Notes under the pieces: generated by a model
Database searches by the model: none
What the model saw: only the letters and a program-made list of their open reading frames with translations
Told to the model about the DNA's origin: nothing
Made by a program: the position numbers and the translations under genes
Source: Harmothoe impar
Lineage: Eukaryota; Annelida; Polychaeta; Phyllodocida; Polynoidae
Length of the DNA: 64,000 bases
Reading direction: 5' to 3'
NCBI GenBank assembly: GCA_947462335.1
Contig: OX381707.1
Span: 66,668,816-66,732,815, forward strand
Shown here: positions 12,639 through 24,130 of the stretch, piece after piece
Layout of the letters: every line of letters begins with the position of its first letter
How positions within the stretch are numbered: position 1 is the first letter of the stretch

Positions 12639-12691
12639 TTCTCCCTCGTTTACCGCCAGCACACCAGGTGGTGCTGCTGGCTGAGTTAGAA
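12639..12691. repeat. DIRS right terminal inverted repeat
   Basis: Inverted partner of 7,159-7,211. It lies upstream of gag, so it should contain or adjoin the element's promoter. The adjacent CACGTG-containing sub-terminal sequence is repeated at about 6,838-6,870. Confidence 0.85.
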
Positions 12692-12693
12692 CC

Positions 12694-13350
12694 AAGCAAT
12701 ATGGTACTACCAATCACACAGATGTAAACATGCCTGTATTGACTGTAATAGCTATATTGACAATTTTTGATGCTGCTGAAAATCATTTATGACAATAAAT
12801 ACACGTTTGTAACAACTCAAAAAATTAAATGCATGGTAATTATGTTGACTGAATATCTTACCATCAATGTATCTGACATGTATCTAATGTAGCTGCATCG
12901 CTGATAATCATACCATCAAGCCCTGCGTATTATGTTCTGCTCTATGCCTGGCACTTATGAAGTTTGCTTTTTGGTGTCGATTGACTTGTCGTGAATTGTT
13001 ACACCAATAAGCTTGTCAAAAACATAAAAATTCACACGAGGTACGGATGGTTGGGAAGAAAGATGAATATATGACAGGTAGCCTAGCCCCTATACTGTAA
13101 ACGTCCTTTGGGTAGGTTGGATCTAAACTGAGAAAATATCAGATTCCATTCTGCCTGTATAAACGGACGCCATCAAGTGACGTCATAGTTTAATAATGAA
13201 AGTGAGGTGAACGCTGGTAGGCTGGTACCCGATAGACTATTTTCGCGCGTCGTCAAATACTCAACATATACTAGTATCATAAATTAACTGGAAAGCTGGT
13301 CAGCAGACCCATTGTATATACACGGCGGAAACTTGGAAAGATGTCAGACA
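12694..13350. other. no gene seen
   Basis: AT-rich non-coding sequence between the DIRS element and the TA microsatellite. Confidence 0.5.
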
Positions 13351-13357
13351 CAGGCCA

Positions 13358-13367
13358 TTATATATAT

Positions 13368-13441
<74 letters not shown>
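13358..13441. repeat. (TA)n microsatellite
   Basis: About 84 bp of nearly pure TA dinucleotide directly abuts the LINE fragment. The Tyr-Ile open frames across it are artefacts. Confidence 0.95.
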
Positions 13442-13443
<2 letters not shown>

Positions 13444-14752
13444 ACACTGCACTGGACTTGGCCGGACGTAGCATCGAACTTAATGACGTACAACTACAGG
13501 TGGTGCACACATTCAACTACCTGGGGGTCACTCTGGACCGCCATATGACCCTGGGCCCCCACTGCAAGAAGATCATAGGCACTGTGAACTCTAAACTCCC
13601 AAATCTGCGACACACAAGGAATTGTACTGACAAGGCCACTGCAGTACTACTGTATAAACAGATGGTACTACCATGCCTGGAATACTGTCCTGTGATACTG
13701 GACGGTGCACCTACATGGGCTGTAAAGAAACTGCAAACCCTACAAAATGAATGTCTGCGCGCCTGCCATAGCATCCGTGACCCAAGAGATGCTAGGATTG
13801 ATGACCGTCACCGAGATGAACGGATGGAGAAACTAGTGTGCAGGAGAAATAAGCAGATCCTGACACATATGTACCAGCGCTCTAGGATACAAGGCTGCCC
13901 AGCTAACAAAAAACGTTTCTAGAACGTTTTAAAACGTTTGTTTTTGGTTTGGAAACAAACGTTTGTGGTACAACGTTTTAAAACGTTTGTATATGGTTTG
14001 GAAACAACGTTTGTGTTAGAATGTTTTAAAACAATGGACGTTGCTGCTTAAATACCGGCCTGAATAAAAACGGTTATTTAGGGCAGATGATGGCGAAAAT
14101 AACTCTTTTTTTTGAGAAAAGGTCATGACACCTTCTGGGATAGAACTCCTGATCCTTTGATTGCAAAGCAGGCAATATAACCACTACACTACAGATTCTG
14201 GTGGAGATCTGAAGAACTAGTATATTATTATTCCATACAATTCTTATGTTGTCTTGATAAGAATCCCTTCAGGCTTACATGGTGCCTCAGCCATCAGCCT
14301 CCTTAGCTCATGAAGGAGAGCCTGGGACTCCGAATCTATAGATCCTGGGTTCGGTTCTCAGCCTGGCTTTTAGATGGTCATCCAAAGTCGTCTGCAAAAG
14401 TTTGCTTGCAAACCTTTTCCAAACCTTTTGCAAACCTTTTTCCAAGCCTTTCCAAACGTTTATAAAACGTTTTAAAACGTTCTAACACAAACGTTTGTTT
14501 CTGTCAACGTTTTAACGTTTTAAAACGTTTTATAAACGTTTTTTGCAAACGTTTGTAAACCTCCAGCAAACGTTTTCCGACCGTTAGGAAAGAGGCCACT
14601 AAAGGACATCTACACCAAGTCACCTCTGTATAGAGGTGAACGCCTGTGGAGTCGACTAGAAGCAACCCAACACAAGCAACCAACCAAAGATCTGTTTCTC
14701 GCCAGTCTGACATTGCATGATCTGAGGCCCTTAGAGCCAGTCATTGTCTAAT
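13442..14752 (+). pseudogene. LINE reverse-transcriptase C-terminal fragment split by a MITE
   Basis: The first part (13,442-13,907) translates to the thumb/C-terminal part of a non-LTR retrotransposon RT of the jockey/CR1 type. Recognisable pieces are FNYLGVTLDRHMTLGPH, LLYKQMVLPCLEYC, LQTLQNECLRAC and RNKQILTHMYQRSR. The frame is then interrupted by an AACGTTT-rich element. A downstream stretch (about 14,580-14,752) reads as a plausible C-terminal end with a WSRLEATQHKQPT-like tail and a TAA stop. The 5' part of the LINE is missing, truncated at the TA microsatellite. The family assignment is by recognition of the conserved YLG and LEYC blocks. Confidence 0.8.
13908..14579. mobile_element. 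AACGTTTT-rich non-autonomous element inside the LINE
   Basis: Both ends are dense in AAACGTTTTAAAACGTTT palindromic words and begin after CCAGCTAACA. The interior carries two tRNA-like stretches. The first, near 14,120-14,205 (minus strand), has a GTAGTGTAGTGGTTAT D-arm-like start and a GTTCTATCCC T-arm. The second, near 14,300-14,372 (plus strand), has TTAGCTCATGAAGGAGAGC and GGGTTCGGTTCTC. It resembles the CCCAGCTAACA-ended element at 30.34 kb. No coding capacity. Confidence 0.65.
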
Positions 14753-15533
14753 ATCATCACAATAAGCTTCTAGATTGTTACTCTATCTCTGAGTAGTGGT
14801 CAATGACAATTAACTTATTGAATTACCCGAACTATTACTGCTGTGTGCTAGCGTAGGCACTTGTAAATATGTCTTGGCTGTAATTGAGAAATGCCCCACG
14901 TCTGTGATTATTATTGCCAAATAAAAAATCTAATCTCAAAACTCAAACTCTAACTCAGCATGCATATATAACACCCTACAACAGTGTCCCTGCCAGACAT
15001 ATTATACCTCTTTCTATTTCTACACATCAGAAGACAATGTATACAGGTAAACTACATGTCGTCCACTGAGCATATGAAATAAGGAAACATGTGATGCAAA
15101 AAGATGCATGTTTAAACTTATCCTAGATGGCGGACACGGCTGATTCTACCAATTGTTATCTATCCTCATTTAATCTCATTATACGTTGATCAATTTCAAT
15201 TGTTCACACAACAATTCATCAACCAAAGGAGAAAAACAGAAAAACACTGTCCCATTAGCAAATGGTATACAAATACTAATCTTTTATAGATATCAAAGTA
15301 ATACTTATTTTTTCAGCAACCTATAAATGACTGCTTGGTAGTGGTCGTTAATTGGGAGCGTGGACAAGAACATTTTTTCAGTCATAACATCGATAAACTT
15401 AAAAGTGTTACAATCTTAAAGTTAATAAACTTTAGGAATTTAAGATGTATTTAAGATTATCGCTGCTCATTATCGCCTTGCATACTGGTAAGCTGGCGCC
15501 ACTACTAGCAGTATAATAATTTTTTTGGACATC
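14753..15533. other. no gene seen
   Basis: AT-rich non-coding sequence. No open frame of interest. Confidence 0.5.
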
Positions 15534-16904
15534 AGGGGCTGTCCATAAATGAAGTCACACTGGAGGGGGTGGGTGGGTGTTGGTCCGAGTGTGACAAAGT
15601 GTGACAGGGGGGTGGGGGGGGGGGTGTAAAGCCAAGTGTGACGTCACACTTTGGAAAATAGAAATGAAAGCTATCTAATCAAATTATTATGGCCTAAGGT
15701 ACCGGTAAGCATGTGAGGAAAAGCCATTATTTCCTCCAGATTGCCAAGTGTCTAGACAAAAGCTATTGCTCAAATTGCACAGTGATGAGAAAGCAGTTTT
15801 TTTTGAGTGACCTAACAAGGGGGTATATGGGGGGAGTCCCCATGTCGTCTCTAGATTTTAAGAAATGACCATGTCGCCTGTCACTTAAATCCCCATGTAG
15901 CCTTTAAGAGCCTGTCCTGTTGCATGTTGATTTTAAGAAATGACCATGCCCTCCGTCAAATTTAGCCATCCACCCCCATTAACCCTTTAAGGACGCATGT
16001 CGCTAAAAGATGACGTTGGTTGTCATGATGCACCAATGCAACCCCGGTGAGTAACTTGTCGGTACTCCATTGGTACATCATGCTGATCCTTCTGGAGTGT
16101 CTCAACCCCATAGGGTCACATGATGCTTGAATGTAGCACTGGCGAGTTACTTGCCAGTGTTGCATTCATGCATCATGACGACCAAGGCATGATGCTTTAA
16201 GCAGTGTTGCCAAAAACCTTTTTAACACACAGGCCAATGTGGCCTGTGTTACGAGATCGTACACGGGCCATTTACCTTCTACACAGGCCACATCAGCCCT
16301 CTTTTCATACAAATCAATACAAATCTTAATAATTCTTTAATAACAGCTACAAAATCGATTTGAAAATGCTCAAATTCACTGAAAAATATGCTTGAAAGTT
16401 GGATGTACCTAACTCTGCTTCTAATAGGAATCACTGTCGGAAAGCTGTGGCAGATGTCTAATGGCCTTACATCGGCCATTACGATTCTACATCTGCAAAA
16501 GCTGATGTGCCGATGTTAAAGACATCATGCCGTCCTTATAGGATTAATAAACCTTTTTTAACAAGCATTTGCTTAAAAATATATTCAAAACATGATATGC
16601 ATGTATGATCTTCGGCAATGCAGCTTCTAGGATCGGCACAGTATTAAACTCGCCATAATCAGACCCCCTGAGTGGCCTTTTGGATTGTCCTGAGTTAGGG
16701 GAGTGGGTTATAATATTATGCAAGTTAGGCTTATACATGAGTTTTTACGGTATGCTTTTCAAATGGATGGGGGGGGGGGTGTCTGCACATTTGTGACATA
16801 ATTTTCTAGGGGGTGTTGGCTGATGTGTGACAAAGTGTGACAGCGGGGTGGGTGGGTCTTGAAAATGGCCCAAAATGGTGTGACATCATTTATGGATGGC
16901 CCCT
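15534..16904. mobile_element. foldback/MITE-like element with AGGGGCTGTCCATAAATGA ends
   Basis: The left end AGGGGCTGTCCATAAATGAA followed by GTCACAC is mirrored by GTGTGACATCATTTATGGAT and GGCCCCT at the right end. Both ends are followed by G-rich blocks with repeated GTGTGACAAAGTGTGACA. The interior is non-coding and contains palindromic GCATCATGACG words near 16,000-16,200 and the GACATGG-type repeat also found around the Polinton. Confidence 0.75.
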
Positions 16905-16990
16905 CACCTGCCCAGAGAGTGGACAGGATAGGGAGAGGTCCCCTCCCACTCACTCACCCGCTTAGGGAGTGGACAGGATAGGGAGAGGCC
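16905..16990. repeat. 48-bp minisatellite, left part
   Basis: Tandem units contain GGGAGTGGACAGGATAGGGA and CCCCTCCCACTCACTCACC. The array is split by the inserted element at 16,991-17,946 and resumes at 17,947. Confidence 0.85.
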
Positions 16991-17946
16991 TGTTATGCCC
17001 TTATCCTACAAAATTGCCCTTATCCTACAAAAATGTATAGTTTTGTAGCATAAGGGCTGTCAGTCAGGCCTTATCCTTATCCTACAAAAATGTATAGTTT
17101 TGTAGTATAAGGGCTGTCAGTCAGGCCATTATCCTACAAAATTTGCCCTTATCCTATAAAAATGTTGCCCCTATCCTACAAAACCTAGGTATTTTGTAGG
17201 ATAACGGCAATCAGTCAGGCCCTTAGGCCACCTTTTTTTGATAACTTGGATTACGGGCTTTTGCTTCCAAATTTTTGGAAGGGCAGAGGCCAAAAAAAAA
17301 AAAAAAAGCTGCCCTACGGGGGGCACCAGATCACAAAATTTCCCGAAGGGCAGAGGCAAAAAAAAGAAAAAAAAAAGGCATGGAAAATCTCATTTCTAGG
17401 CAATTTTTTTTGGTAAAATTCACAAAAAATCTCGGAGGGGAAAGGTAAAAAAAAACAAAAAAACTTTTTTTTTTTTTGCAAAATGCCAAAAATCTCGGCG
17501 GCGGATCCGTAATCTAAGTTATCAAAATAAAACGGCCTTATCCTACAAAATTGCCCTTATCCTACAAAACCTATATCAAGTAGGTTTTGTAATATAAGGG
17601 CTATCACTCAAGCCCTTATCCTACTAGATTTCCATGTGAATTATATAAGAATAAGATTTTTCTGGGTGCAGTGCATATATTAGGCCCTTATCTTATATAC
17701 CCTCCCTTATATAGGTTTTGTAGGATAAGGGCAATTTTGTAGGATAAGGGCTTGACTGATTGCCCTTATCCTACAAAACTATACATTTTTGTAGGATAAG
17801 GGCAATTTTGTAGGATAAGGGCATAACAGGTGTTTTGTAGGTTAAGGGCAAATTTTATAGGATAAGGGCATGACTGATAGCCCTTATACTATAAACCTAT
17901 ATGATTTTGTAGGATAAGGGCAATTTTGTAGGATAAGGGCTTAACA
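16991..17946. mobile_element. palindromic element TGTTA(T/A)GCCCTTATCC with 5-bp duplication
   Basis: The ends TGTTATGCCCTTATCC and GGATAAGGGCTTAACA are inverted copies. The element is flanked on both sides by AGGCC (16,986-16,990 and 17,947-17,951), consistent with a 5-bp target-site duplication in the minisatellite. Its body is built from many alternating CCCTTATCCTACAAAA words and their reverse complements, so most of it can fold on itself. It contains a further nested palindrome at 17,226-17,537. Confidence 0.82.
17226..17537. mobile_element. nested MITE with GGCC...TTTTGATAACTT ends
   Basis: GGCCACCTTTTTTTGATAAC and TTGGATTACGG at the left mirror CCGTAATCTAAGTTATCA and AAATAAAACGGCC at the right. 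The interior is A- and T-run rich with no coding content. Confidence 0.7.
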
Positions 17947-18200
17947 AGGCCCCCCTCCCACTCACTCACCCGCTTAGGGAGTGGACAGGATAGGGAGAGG
18001 TCCCCTCCCCTCACTCACCTGCCCGGGGAGTGGACAGGAGAGGGAGAGGCCCCCTCCCACTCACTCACCCACTTAGGGAGTGGACAGGATAGGGAGAGGC
18101 CCCCTCCCACTCACTCACCTGCCCAGAGAGTGGACAGGATAGGGAGAGGTCCCCTCCCACTCACTCACCCGCTTTAGGAGTGGACAGGGGAGGGAGGCAC
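17947..18200. repeat. 48-bp minisatellite, right part
   Basis: About five further units of the GGAGTGGACAGGATAGGGAG array, with minor variants. Confidence 0.85.
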
Positions 18201-18203
18201 GCC

Positions 18204-18856
18204 CGGGATAGCTCTCCTGTAGGTGTGCGGACAAACGCTAACAGCATAATCTTAACACAGAATTAAGATAGTCTTAGAGGGGCAACATTCGCCAGTCACT
18301 TAGCGAACCCCATCCTTTAGAGGTAAATGGGTTCAGTTATAGTTCTGTCACAGTTTCAAAAAAGAAAAAGAAAAAAGAAGAGAGAGAGAGAAAAAAGGGG
18401 TGCGGGGGCAGAGTCCCCTATATATACAGCAATGTTACCAACTTACAGTGGGGCCATCTAGAGGATAGGCATTGAAACTGATTAAGATTACAGGTAAAAT
18501 GGTCGGTGTCTAGTCACTTGGCAGGTTCTCCGCACGTGCCCCTCCGCCTCGGGCAAATACAGGAGAGCTCTCCCAGGTGCGCAGACAAACGTTAACAGCG
18601 CAATCTTAATCTTACATCTTAAAATGTCTTTATCTAAGGCAGAAGAAAAAAAACAAAAAAAACGGGGGTAGGGGGGCAGAGCCCCCCATTACATACTAGT
18701 CGACTAGCCTATCCTACAATGGACTGTGTAGTTTAAGATAGGATTAAGATAGGTTAAGATAAGATTAAGACTAATTTTAAGATAATTAAGACAATCTCAA
18801 TTCTGTGTTAAGATTGCACTGTTAATGTTTGTCCGTGCACCTGGGAGAGCTATCCC
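18204..18856. mobile_element. MITE with CGGGATAGCTCTCC ends
   Basis: CGGGATAGCTCTCCTGTAGG at the left is mirrored by CTGGGAGAGCTATCCCG at the right. The sub-terminal inverted words GACAAACGCTAACAG and CTGTTAATGTTTGTC extend the repeat to about 70 bp. A third copy of the end lies internally at about 18,560. Non-coding. Confidence 0.75.
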
Positions 18857-19575
18857 GATTGTCAGTAAGTCACTTGATATTATGTAATACATCTGAAGTG
18901 TACGCATTGTTTGGAACTGATGTGTACCATACTACCCTATGCCGAAATAAGAAATCAAACTGATATATGAAACAACTGGTGTGAAGTGATGGTTTGAAGT
19001 TTGGTCATTTTTCACTCTTTGAGGACATAGGGGAAATTAGTGTTTACCTCATTTTTAAATGAGAATTCTGAATATAACCTTGAGTATCCAGATCAAGAAA
19101 AAAATAGACAATGTCATAGTGTCCATGACATATAGAAAGGATTCCTACAAAACCAAAGGATGATATTTTGGTGAAATGAGACACTACCAAACTATTGGTA
19201 TTCGACAACTTCTGTGCAAAATCTATGAGAACATCTGTAATATATCACAATTTTGAACAATGAAACTTCAAGTATACCCTTATTAAGGCTTCAATGGATA
19301 AAGGGGATATATACTGTTATCAGGGCTAAATCAGCTGCCAGGATCTATTCAGTTTGGAGGGGATTTTAGAATTAGTATATTATGCCTGCATAATCTAGTT
19401 GAGACAAAGGTCTGAAATTGGTCCAAACCTCAGTTTTACATTTTCAAATGGCTGTGAAATCCAAACCACTTGACCGATTACTTTGATATTAAAAGTGTTT
19501 CAAGATGGTCTATCCACCTAACCAGTTCCCAGATTTGTAACAATAATATCTGAGGATACCTTAGCGGTGCAGTTA
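18857..19575. other. no gene seen
   Basis: AT-rich sequence with no open frame of interest and no recognised repeat. Confidence 0.5.
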
Positions 19576-19880
19576 AGCCAAAGGATTGTTCATTTTGTGA
19601 TAAAGGCATGGAATTTCTGCCACAGAATCTACATACCCCAGGGAACATTTTAAGAGATAGAAGCACCCTGAGCTCCTTCTGGAACCAAGATGGCCCCCAT
19701 CTGAACATAAAGTACCTGGGAAAGGACAATCGGACACTTCTTATTGGATTTCAGAGTGTGATACATCAATGTATAGATTTGAGAACGTATTTCGGTAAAC
19801 ACCTGTCAACAAAATAGTTCCCATAGCAACTAGCATAGCTACCGAACATATTAAAAACTGTGAATTTAGCGATTCTTATT
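19576..19880. repeat. dispersed repeat, inverted copy of 25,235-25,575
   Basis: Sequences such as CACCCTGAGCTCCTTCTGG, AACCAAGATGGC and ACACTTCTTATTGGATTTC recur in inverted orientation at about 25,235-25,575. The short open frame here (MEFLPQNLHT...) is part of the repeat and has no recognised family. Confidence 0.8.
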
Positions 19881-19933
19881 GGATTCTTTTGTGAAACATT
19901 ATCATACAAAGGTTTCCGGGATGTGATGTGATA

Positions 19934-20006
19934 AGGGATGTAGCTCAGTGGTAGGGCAATTGCTTGGCAGGTGAAAGGCCCCAGGTTTGAGTCCCGGTGT
20001 CTCTAA
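19934..20006 (+). repeat. tRNA-Ala-like sequence, copy 1 (SINE-type)
   Basis: GGGATGTAGCTCAGTGGTAG, a loop with TTGGCAG (anticodon position GGC) and a GGTTTGAGTCCC T-arm resemble tRNA-Ala. The anticodon stem is mismatched and the sequence is embedded in a repeat that recurs at 20,243, so it is a tRNA-derived repeat or pseudogene, not a functional tRNA gene. Confidence 0.7.
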
Positions 20007-20242
20007 AACATCATTTTCAGAGAAACTGTGTCCCTCACACTAGCGGAGACACTAAGCACACTCAGGCTAATGTCGGCTAGACGGCAGGGGAAAAAAGATT
20101 TTGGTAAATATCTATTAACAAAATGGTTCCCATAGCAACCAGCATGCACACTGAAGGTATTGAAAACCATATATTAAGCAATTCTTATTGGATTGTTTTC
20201 TGAAACACTATCATACAAGGGTTGCCTGGATATGATGTGACA

Positions 20243-20314
20243 GGGGATGTAGTTCAGTGGTAGAGCAATCACTTGGCAAGTGAAAGGCCTCATGTTTGAA
20301 TCCTTGTGTTTCCA
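20243..20314 (+). repeat. tRNA-Ala-like sequence, copy 2 (SINE-type)
   Basis: The second copy, about 308 bp downstream of the first, starts GGGGATGTAGTTCAGTGGTA and keeps TTGGCAA in the anticodon loop but has a weakened T-arm (ATGTTTGAATCCTTGTG). Upstream flanks of both copies share TTCTTATTGGATT and ATCATACAA, so the tRNA-like part belongs to a larger duplicated unit. Confidence 0.7.
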
Positions 20315-21765
20315 AAACATCATATTTCTGAGTGACTGTATCACCCACATTGTAATATGCAAAATGAAAAATAATTATTCAACCACTATGAAACCAAATG
20401 CATAGTAAGACTCATTTCCTTTAAGAAATATTACATTTACATATGCACCTTTCAGAGATAGCAGTCTAAGAGTCTCCAGCATAATGCAGTGCATTTGAGG
20501 GAAGCCTTTTGATGCTGATATTACCAGTACATTCAGTACTTTCTTGCATCCTCAGTGAATAAGTTCATAGCATGATTTAGACAGTTGCTTATTGTAGTTT
20601 TATCCACAGTGGGTGCCATCCAAGTGTGTCCCATTGCCAGCCCCACTCAGACAGATCTGGCAATTCAGGATTGGAGTGCAATGCTTTAACATAATGTTAA
20701 CTTGGACATTTTTTTCTGGCAACCCATTAACTGCTGGTCTTGAAAATTGTAATTTAGGCCTTAACCACCGCCCCTATGCCATGAGAATATGCAAATAGGC
20801 ATAGAGGTAATGCCCTGGGCTAGTGGCCAAGGAGTGAAATATGATGCATTGGATATGGGGACTTCTTTGGCACATTCACAGCATCTAGTAATATGCAATT
20901 CAAGATGTCTGCCTTGACACCAGGCTGGAGCTTACCATTTGATACCAGTGCTGGTCGTGCTAAATGGTTTACATAGGGGACGAACAGGTCAAGATCTCCA
21001 TTGCATGTTTAGCAACTATATATGGGTGGTTCTGACCAATCGTTGACATATCAAGATTTTTGGCTTTGGTTGACTAGAATTCTGTGGAAATTCTTTGAAA
21101 CCAGATTGTGTTCATCCTATCAGGTCGGGTTCATCTAGGGCTGCAAGGGGTACCATAGTTTTACCTATCTGTGACCGATCATCAAGCTGTCAGATGCTGA
21201 AAACAGGCTAAAATAGGCTAAAAACGCAGTTTTTCAAGGATTATTTTCAATAAATTAAAGTTCTAGAATGTACTGTGAAAAAAATGAGAGAGGTATATGC
21301 ATTTTCTCATCATTTTCATACAGGAACTATATGGATAAAATAGTGGAGATGTCTAAATCTTACATTTTCTCAGAAAATTAAGTTCCTGGGTGACTTAATA
21401 ATTGTTGTGTACTTTTGAAGCTACGAGTCACTCACTTATTAGGCCAAAGGACACACTCCCTATCTTTTTACAGAAATATCATAGAATTTAACCCAAATTC
21501 GTAGTGTTATGCTATGTACCTACACAAATATATGCAAAAAGAAAATTTGGAAAATATGGAAAACTCTTGGTACAGTTGCAAATTGAATGCTTAGATAGAA
21601 AAGTTGTGTACTTTCTCTGAGACTACGAGTCACTCAGAAATAGAATATAATATCATCACAGTTCCCATGCTGTTTGTATTTAACTATCCATTTTTCACTT
21701 GAAGTACCTCTATAATGTAGGGAATCAACCTGCAAAACAACAGTGTTCAGTTATACATAACCACA
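20315..21765. other. no gene seen
   Basis: Non-coding. The word CTACGAGTCACTCA recurs at about 21,420 and 21,630 and again near 23,540. Confidence 0.5.
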
Positions 21766-21769
21766 CTTG

Positions 21770-22120
21770 TAGACAAGCGTGAACTACGCATCACGCAACT
21801 ACGCGTCACGCAACTACGTGTCACGCATATGAAGCCTGGATCCTTCTTCCTTGGACATAGAGCTACATTTTGGTTTTTGTTGGGGGTAAATCGGACCATT
21901 ATTAAGGAAACTGTGCAAGGAAAATGCACATGTGACAATAAAGAGTATTTGGTCCTGCATAAAACTAGTTCCCCTGGTCTGCATCACGCAACTACGCGTC
22001 ACGCAACTACGCATCACACATATAAAGCCTGGATACGTCTTCCTTGGACATAGAGCTACATTTTGACTTTTGTTGGGGGTAAATCGGACCATTATTAAGG
22101 AAATTGTGCAAGGAAAATGA
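21770..22120. repeat. two ~200-bp tandem units with ACGCAACTACGCGTCACGCA
   Basis: A run of CACGCAACTACGCGTCACGC words followed by a segment containing CTTGGACATAGAGCTACATT and GGTAAATCGGACCATTATTA occurs twice in direct orientation. Short open frames on both strands are repeat artefacts. Confidence 0.8.
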
Positions 22121-23150
22121 TGCTTTCTTTAGGGCCACCATCAATACCCACTGTATTGTTTGGTATTCATTGAATTACTATTATCGCATTAACAACTGCC
22201 ATCTATCGCTACTTTCTTTTAAAGAAACAAATAAGTTATATTTTTAAGACAAGAATTTGATTTCCTCTGGAACTACCAACCCGATTTACATGATTTGATT
22301 AGCAATTGAGAGCCTATGCCTCGTATATTACAGCGTAGAACTCATGAGAATTTTGTTTTTGTTATTATAGAGGAATATCATCTAATTTGCTACCAAAGGT
22401 TTATCTTTATATTGATATTTACTGGGGTATCAAGACTATATTAAACAGGTCAATACAGTCAAACCCTTCTATTGCGACCACCCTTGGGACTATGTAAAGC
22501 CCCCCTCCCCAGTCTGCTCCCCCTCTCATCTGTCCAGTGGTCGGGGTGGAGAGCAACAGAACCTCCGCCCCCCCCCCATCCCTCACTTGTCCGTAGTCAG
22601 GAGTGGACAGGAGAAGGACAGAGGTCACAGGTCTAACTACTGGTCGGAGTGGAGAGGGGCAGAGGCCCCGCCGCGCCCTGCCCCCGCCTCACCTCTGAGA
22701 GGATACCTGGTGGTCGCATTAGAGGGATTAAAATGCTATTTGCGACTGATGATTTGGTGGTCGGAGGGCAGGGTACACATGGTCGCATTAGAGAGGTAGT
22801 CGCATAAGGGGGAGTTTTTTTGATATTAGAATAAAGGAAATTGGTTGGCACTTTTCAAAACTGGTAGCAATAGTGAGATGGTCGTTCTAGAGGGGTGGTC
22901 ATTGAGGAGGGAGAGGAGGGAGTTGACTGTACTATGTGAGGGTAGGGGCAGCATTATGCCATTATATACACCTGAAATCCGTGTATCATGACTTAGTTGT
23001 CATGCATGTGTCAATCATATTGTTATGCATCTATGTCCATCATGTTGTCATGCATATATAATGTCCATCAAGTTGACATGTATACATTTGTTTCTACATT
23101 TTATTACCTCATTGTAGTCTAAAAGTGAAAAATAAGTGCTAATAACAAAA
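22121..23150. other. no gene seen
   Basis: Non-coding. A G/C-rich tract at 22,500-22,920 contains GGTCGGAGTGGAGAGG-type words. Repeated TCATGCATNTATGTCCATCA words lie near 23,000-23,080. Confidence 0.45.
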
Positions 23151-23154
23151 AAAA

Positions 23155-24130
23155 TAAGTGTGTGACTCGTAGCCTCACTGAGAATCTAGTGCATTAACAT
23201 GGGAATTTCTGATGGTTACCATAGTAACATTTTAGGCTTTAACAGTTCCAACATTGTAGATAGTTGTCCCAAGACCTTTACTGTACATAGGCAAAAGCAT
23301 TTCTATCTACTGATGTATTCAAAATTTAACCCTATTTTAGCCAAATGGCATTTCCCCTTTGTAATTGCTTCTGAAAAATAGGGTAATGGCAAATTTACAA
23401 AGAGATAAATACCTTGGTAAATTACTTCCTTGACCTATGTCCCTTCACATTAAGCAATAATGGATTCAATAATAAATGATTTGTAAAAATAAAACACATG
23501 GATCATAATTTATAGGAACTTCTGATGAAGCTAGCATGTGAGGCTACGAGTCACTCACAAATAAACCCCCTCTTCACTGACATGGTAGAGGCACATAGAG
23601 TACTGAGAAGCACAAGACCCATATACCAGTCGGCAGGCAATATGGCCTACTATATATTAAAGTAGAACTTAAAAGTATCCTATTGGATTCCAGTCTGTTG
23701 AGATATTTAGAAAGTAGAGGAGAAAAACTATCCCCTCTTCCCTAACCTTGCAAAACATTGCACAATATCACCCGCTTTCTTAAAGAAAGAAGTAAAGTTA
23801 TAAAAAACATGACTATATGCAAGAGAAACATATAGATGTGACCCCTAACCTAGCCACTACTCATAACCACTGCATGACATGACAAAATAATACTGGAGTA
23901 GAGAGGAAATGCTGAATGTAGGCCCCTCTATCATATAAAATTAAGTGAGTGACTCGTAGCCTCACTGAGAATCTAGTACATTGACATGGTAACTTTGGAT
24001 GGTTACCATAATAAGAGTTTTTGGCTTTAACCGTTCCAACTTTGTACACAATTGGGGCAAGACCCCTACTATATATAGGCAAAAGGGTTATTATCTGCTG
24101 ATATATTTTAGAATTATCACATCCAGGCTC
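23155..24130. repeat. direct repeat pair ~785 bp apart
   Basis: About 190 bp at 23,155-23,345 (GTGACTCGTAGCCTCACTGA, GAATCTAGT, GATGGTTACCATA) recurs at 23,943-24,130 with modest divergence. Confidence 0.75.

Larger units (their letters stand above)
7159..12693 (-). mobile_element. DIRS-like tyrosine-recombinase retrotransposon
   Basis: A 5.5-kb element transcribed leftward in the order 5' intron, gag, RT/RNase H/methyltransferase-like, tyrosine recombinase. Terminal inverted repeats of about 52 bp (7,160-7,211 and 12,639-12,690), containing CACCACCTGGTGTGCTGG, differ at about one base. Inverted termini plus a tyrosine recombinase in place of a DDE integrase define the DIRS order, whose members insert without target duplication. 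gag and RT each carry a single frameshift, so this copy is probably dead, although the recombinase frame is intact. No protease domain was recognised, as is usual for the group. Confidence 0.88.

Noticed and set aside
13312..13548. Ile-Tyr repeat frame
   Set aside because: Produced by the TA microsatellite. Only the adjoining LINE RT part of the overlapping frame is meaningful.
16991..17946. CRISPR-like regularly repeated CCCTTATCCTACAAAA words
   Set aside because: Repeats alternate in orientation, lack unique spacers of constant size and lie in a eukaryotic foldback element.
19934..20314. Two functional tRNA-Ala genes
   Set aside because: Anticodon stems are mismatched and both sit in the same duplicated flanking unit, so a tRNA-derived repeat is the better reading.
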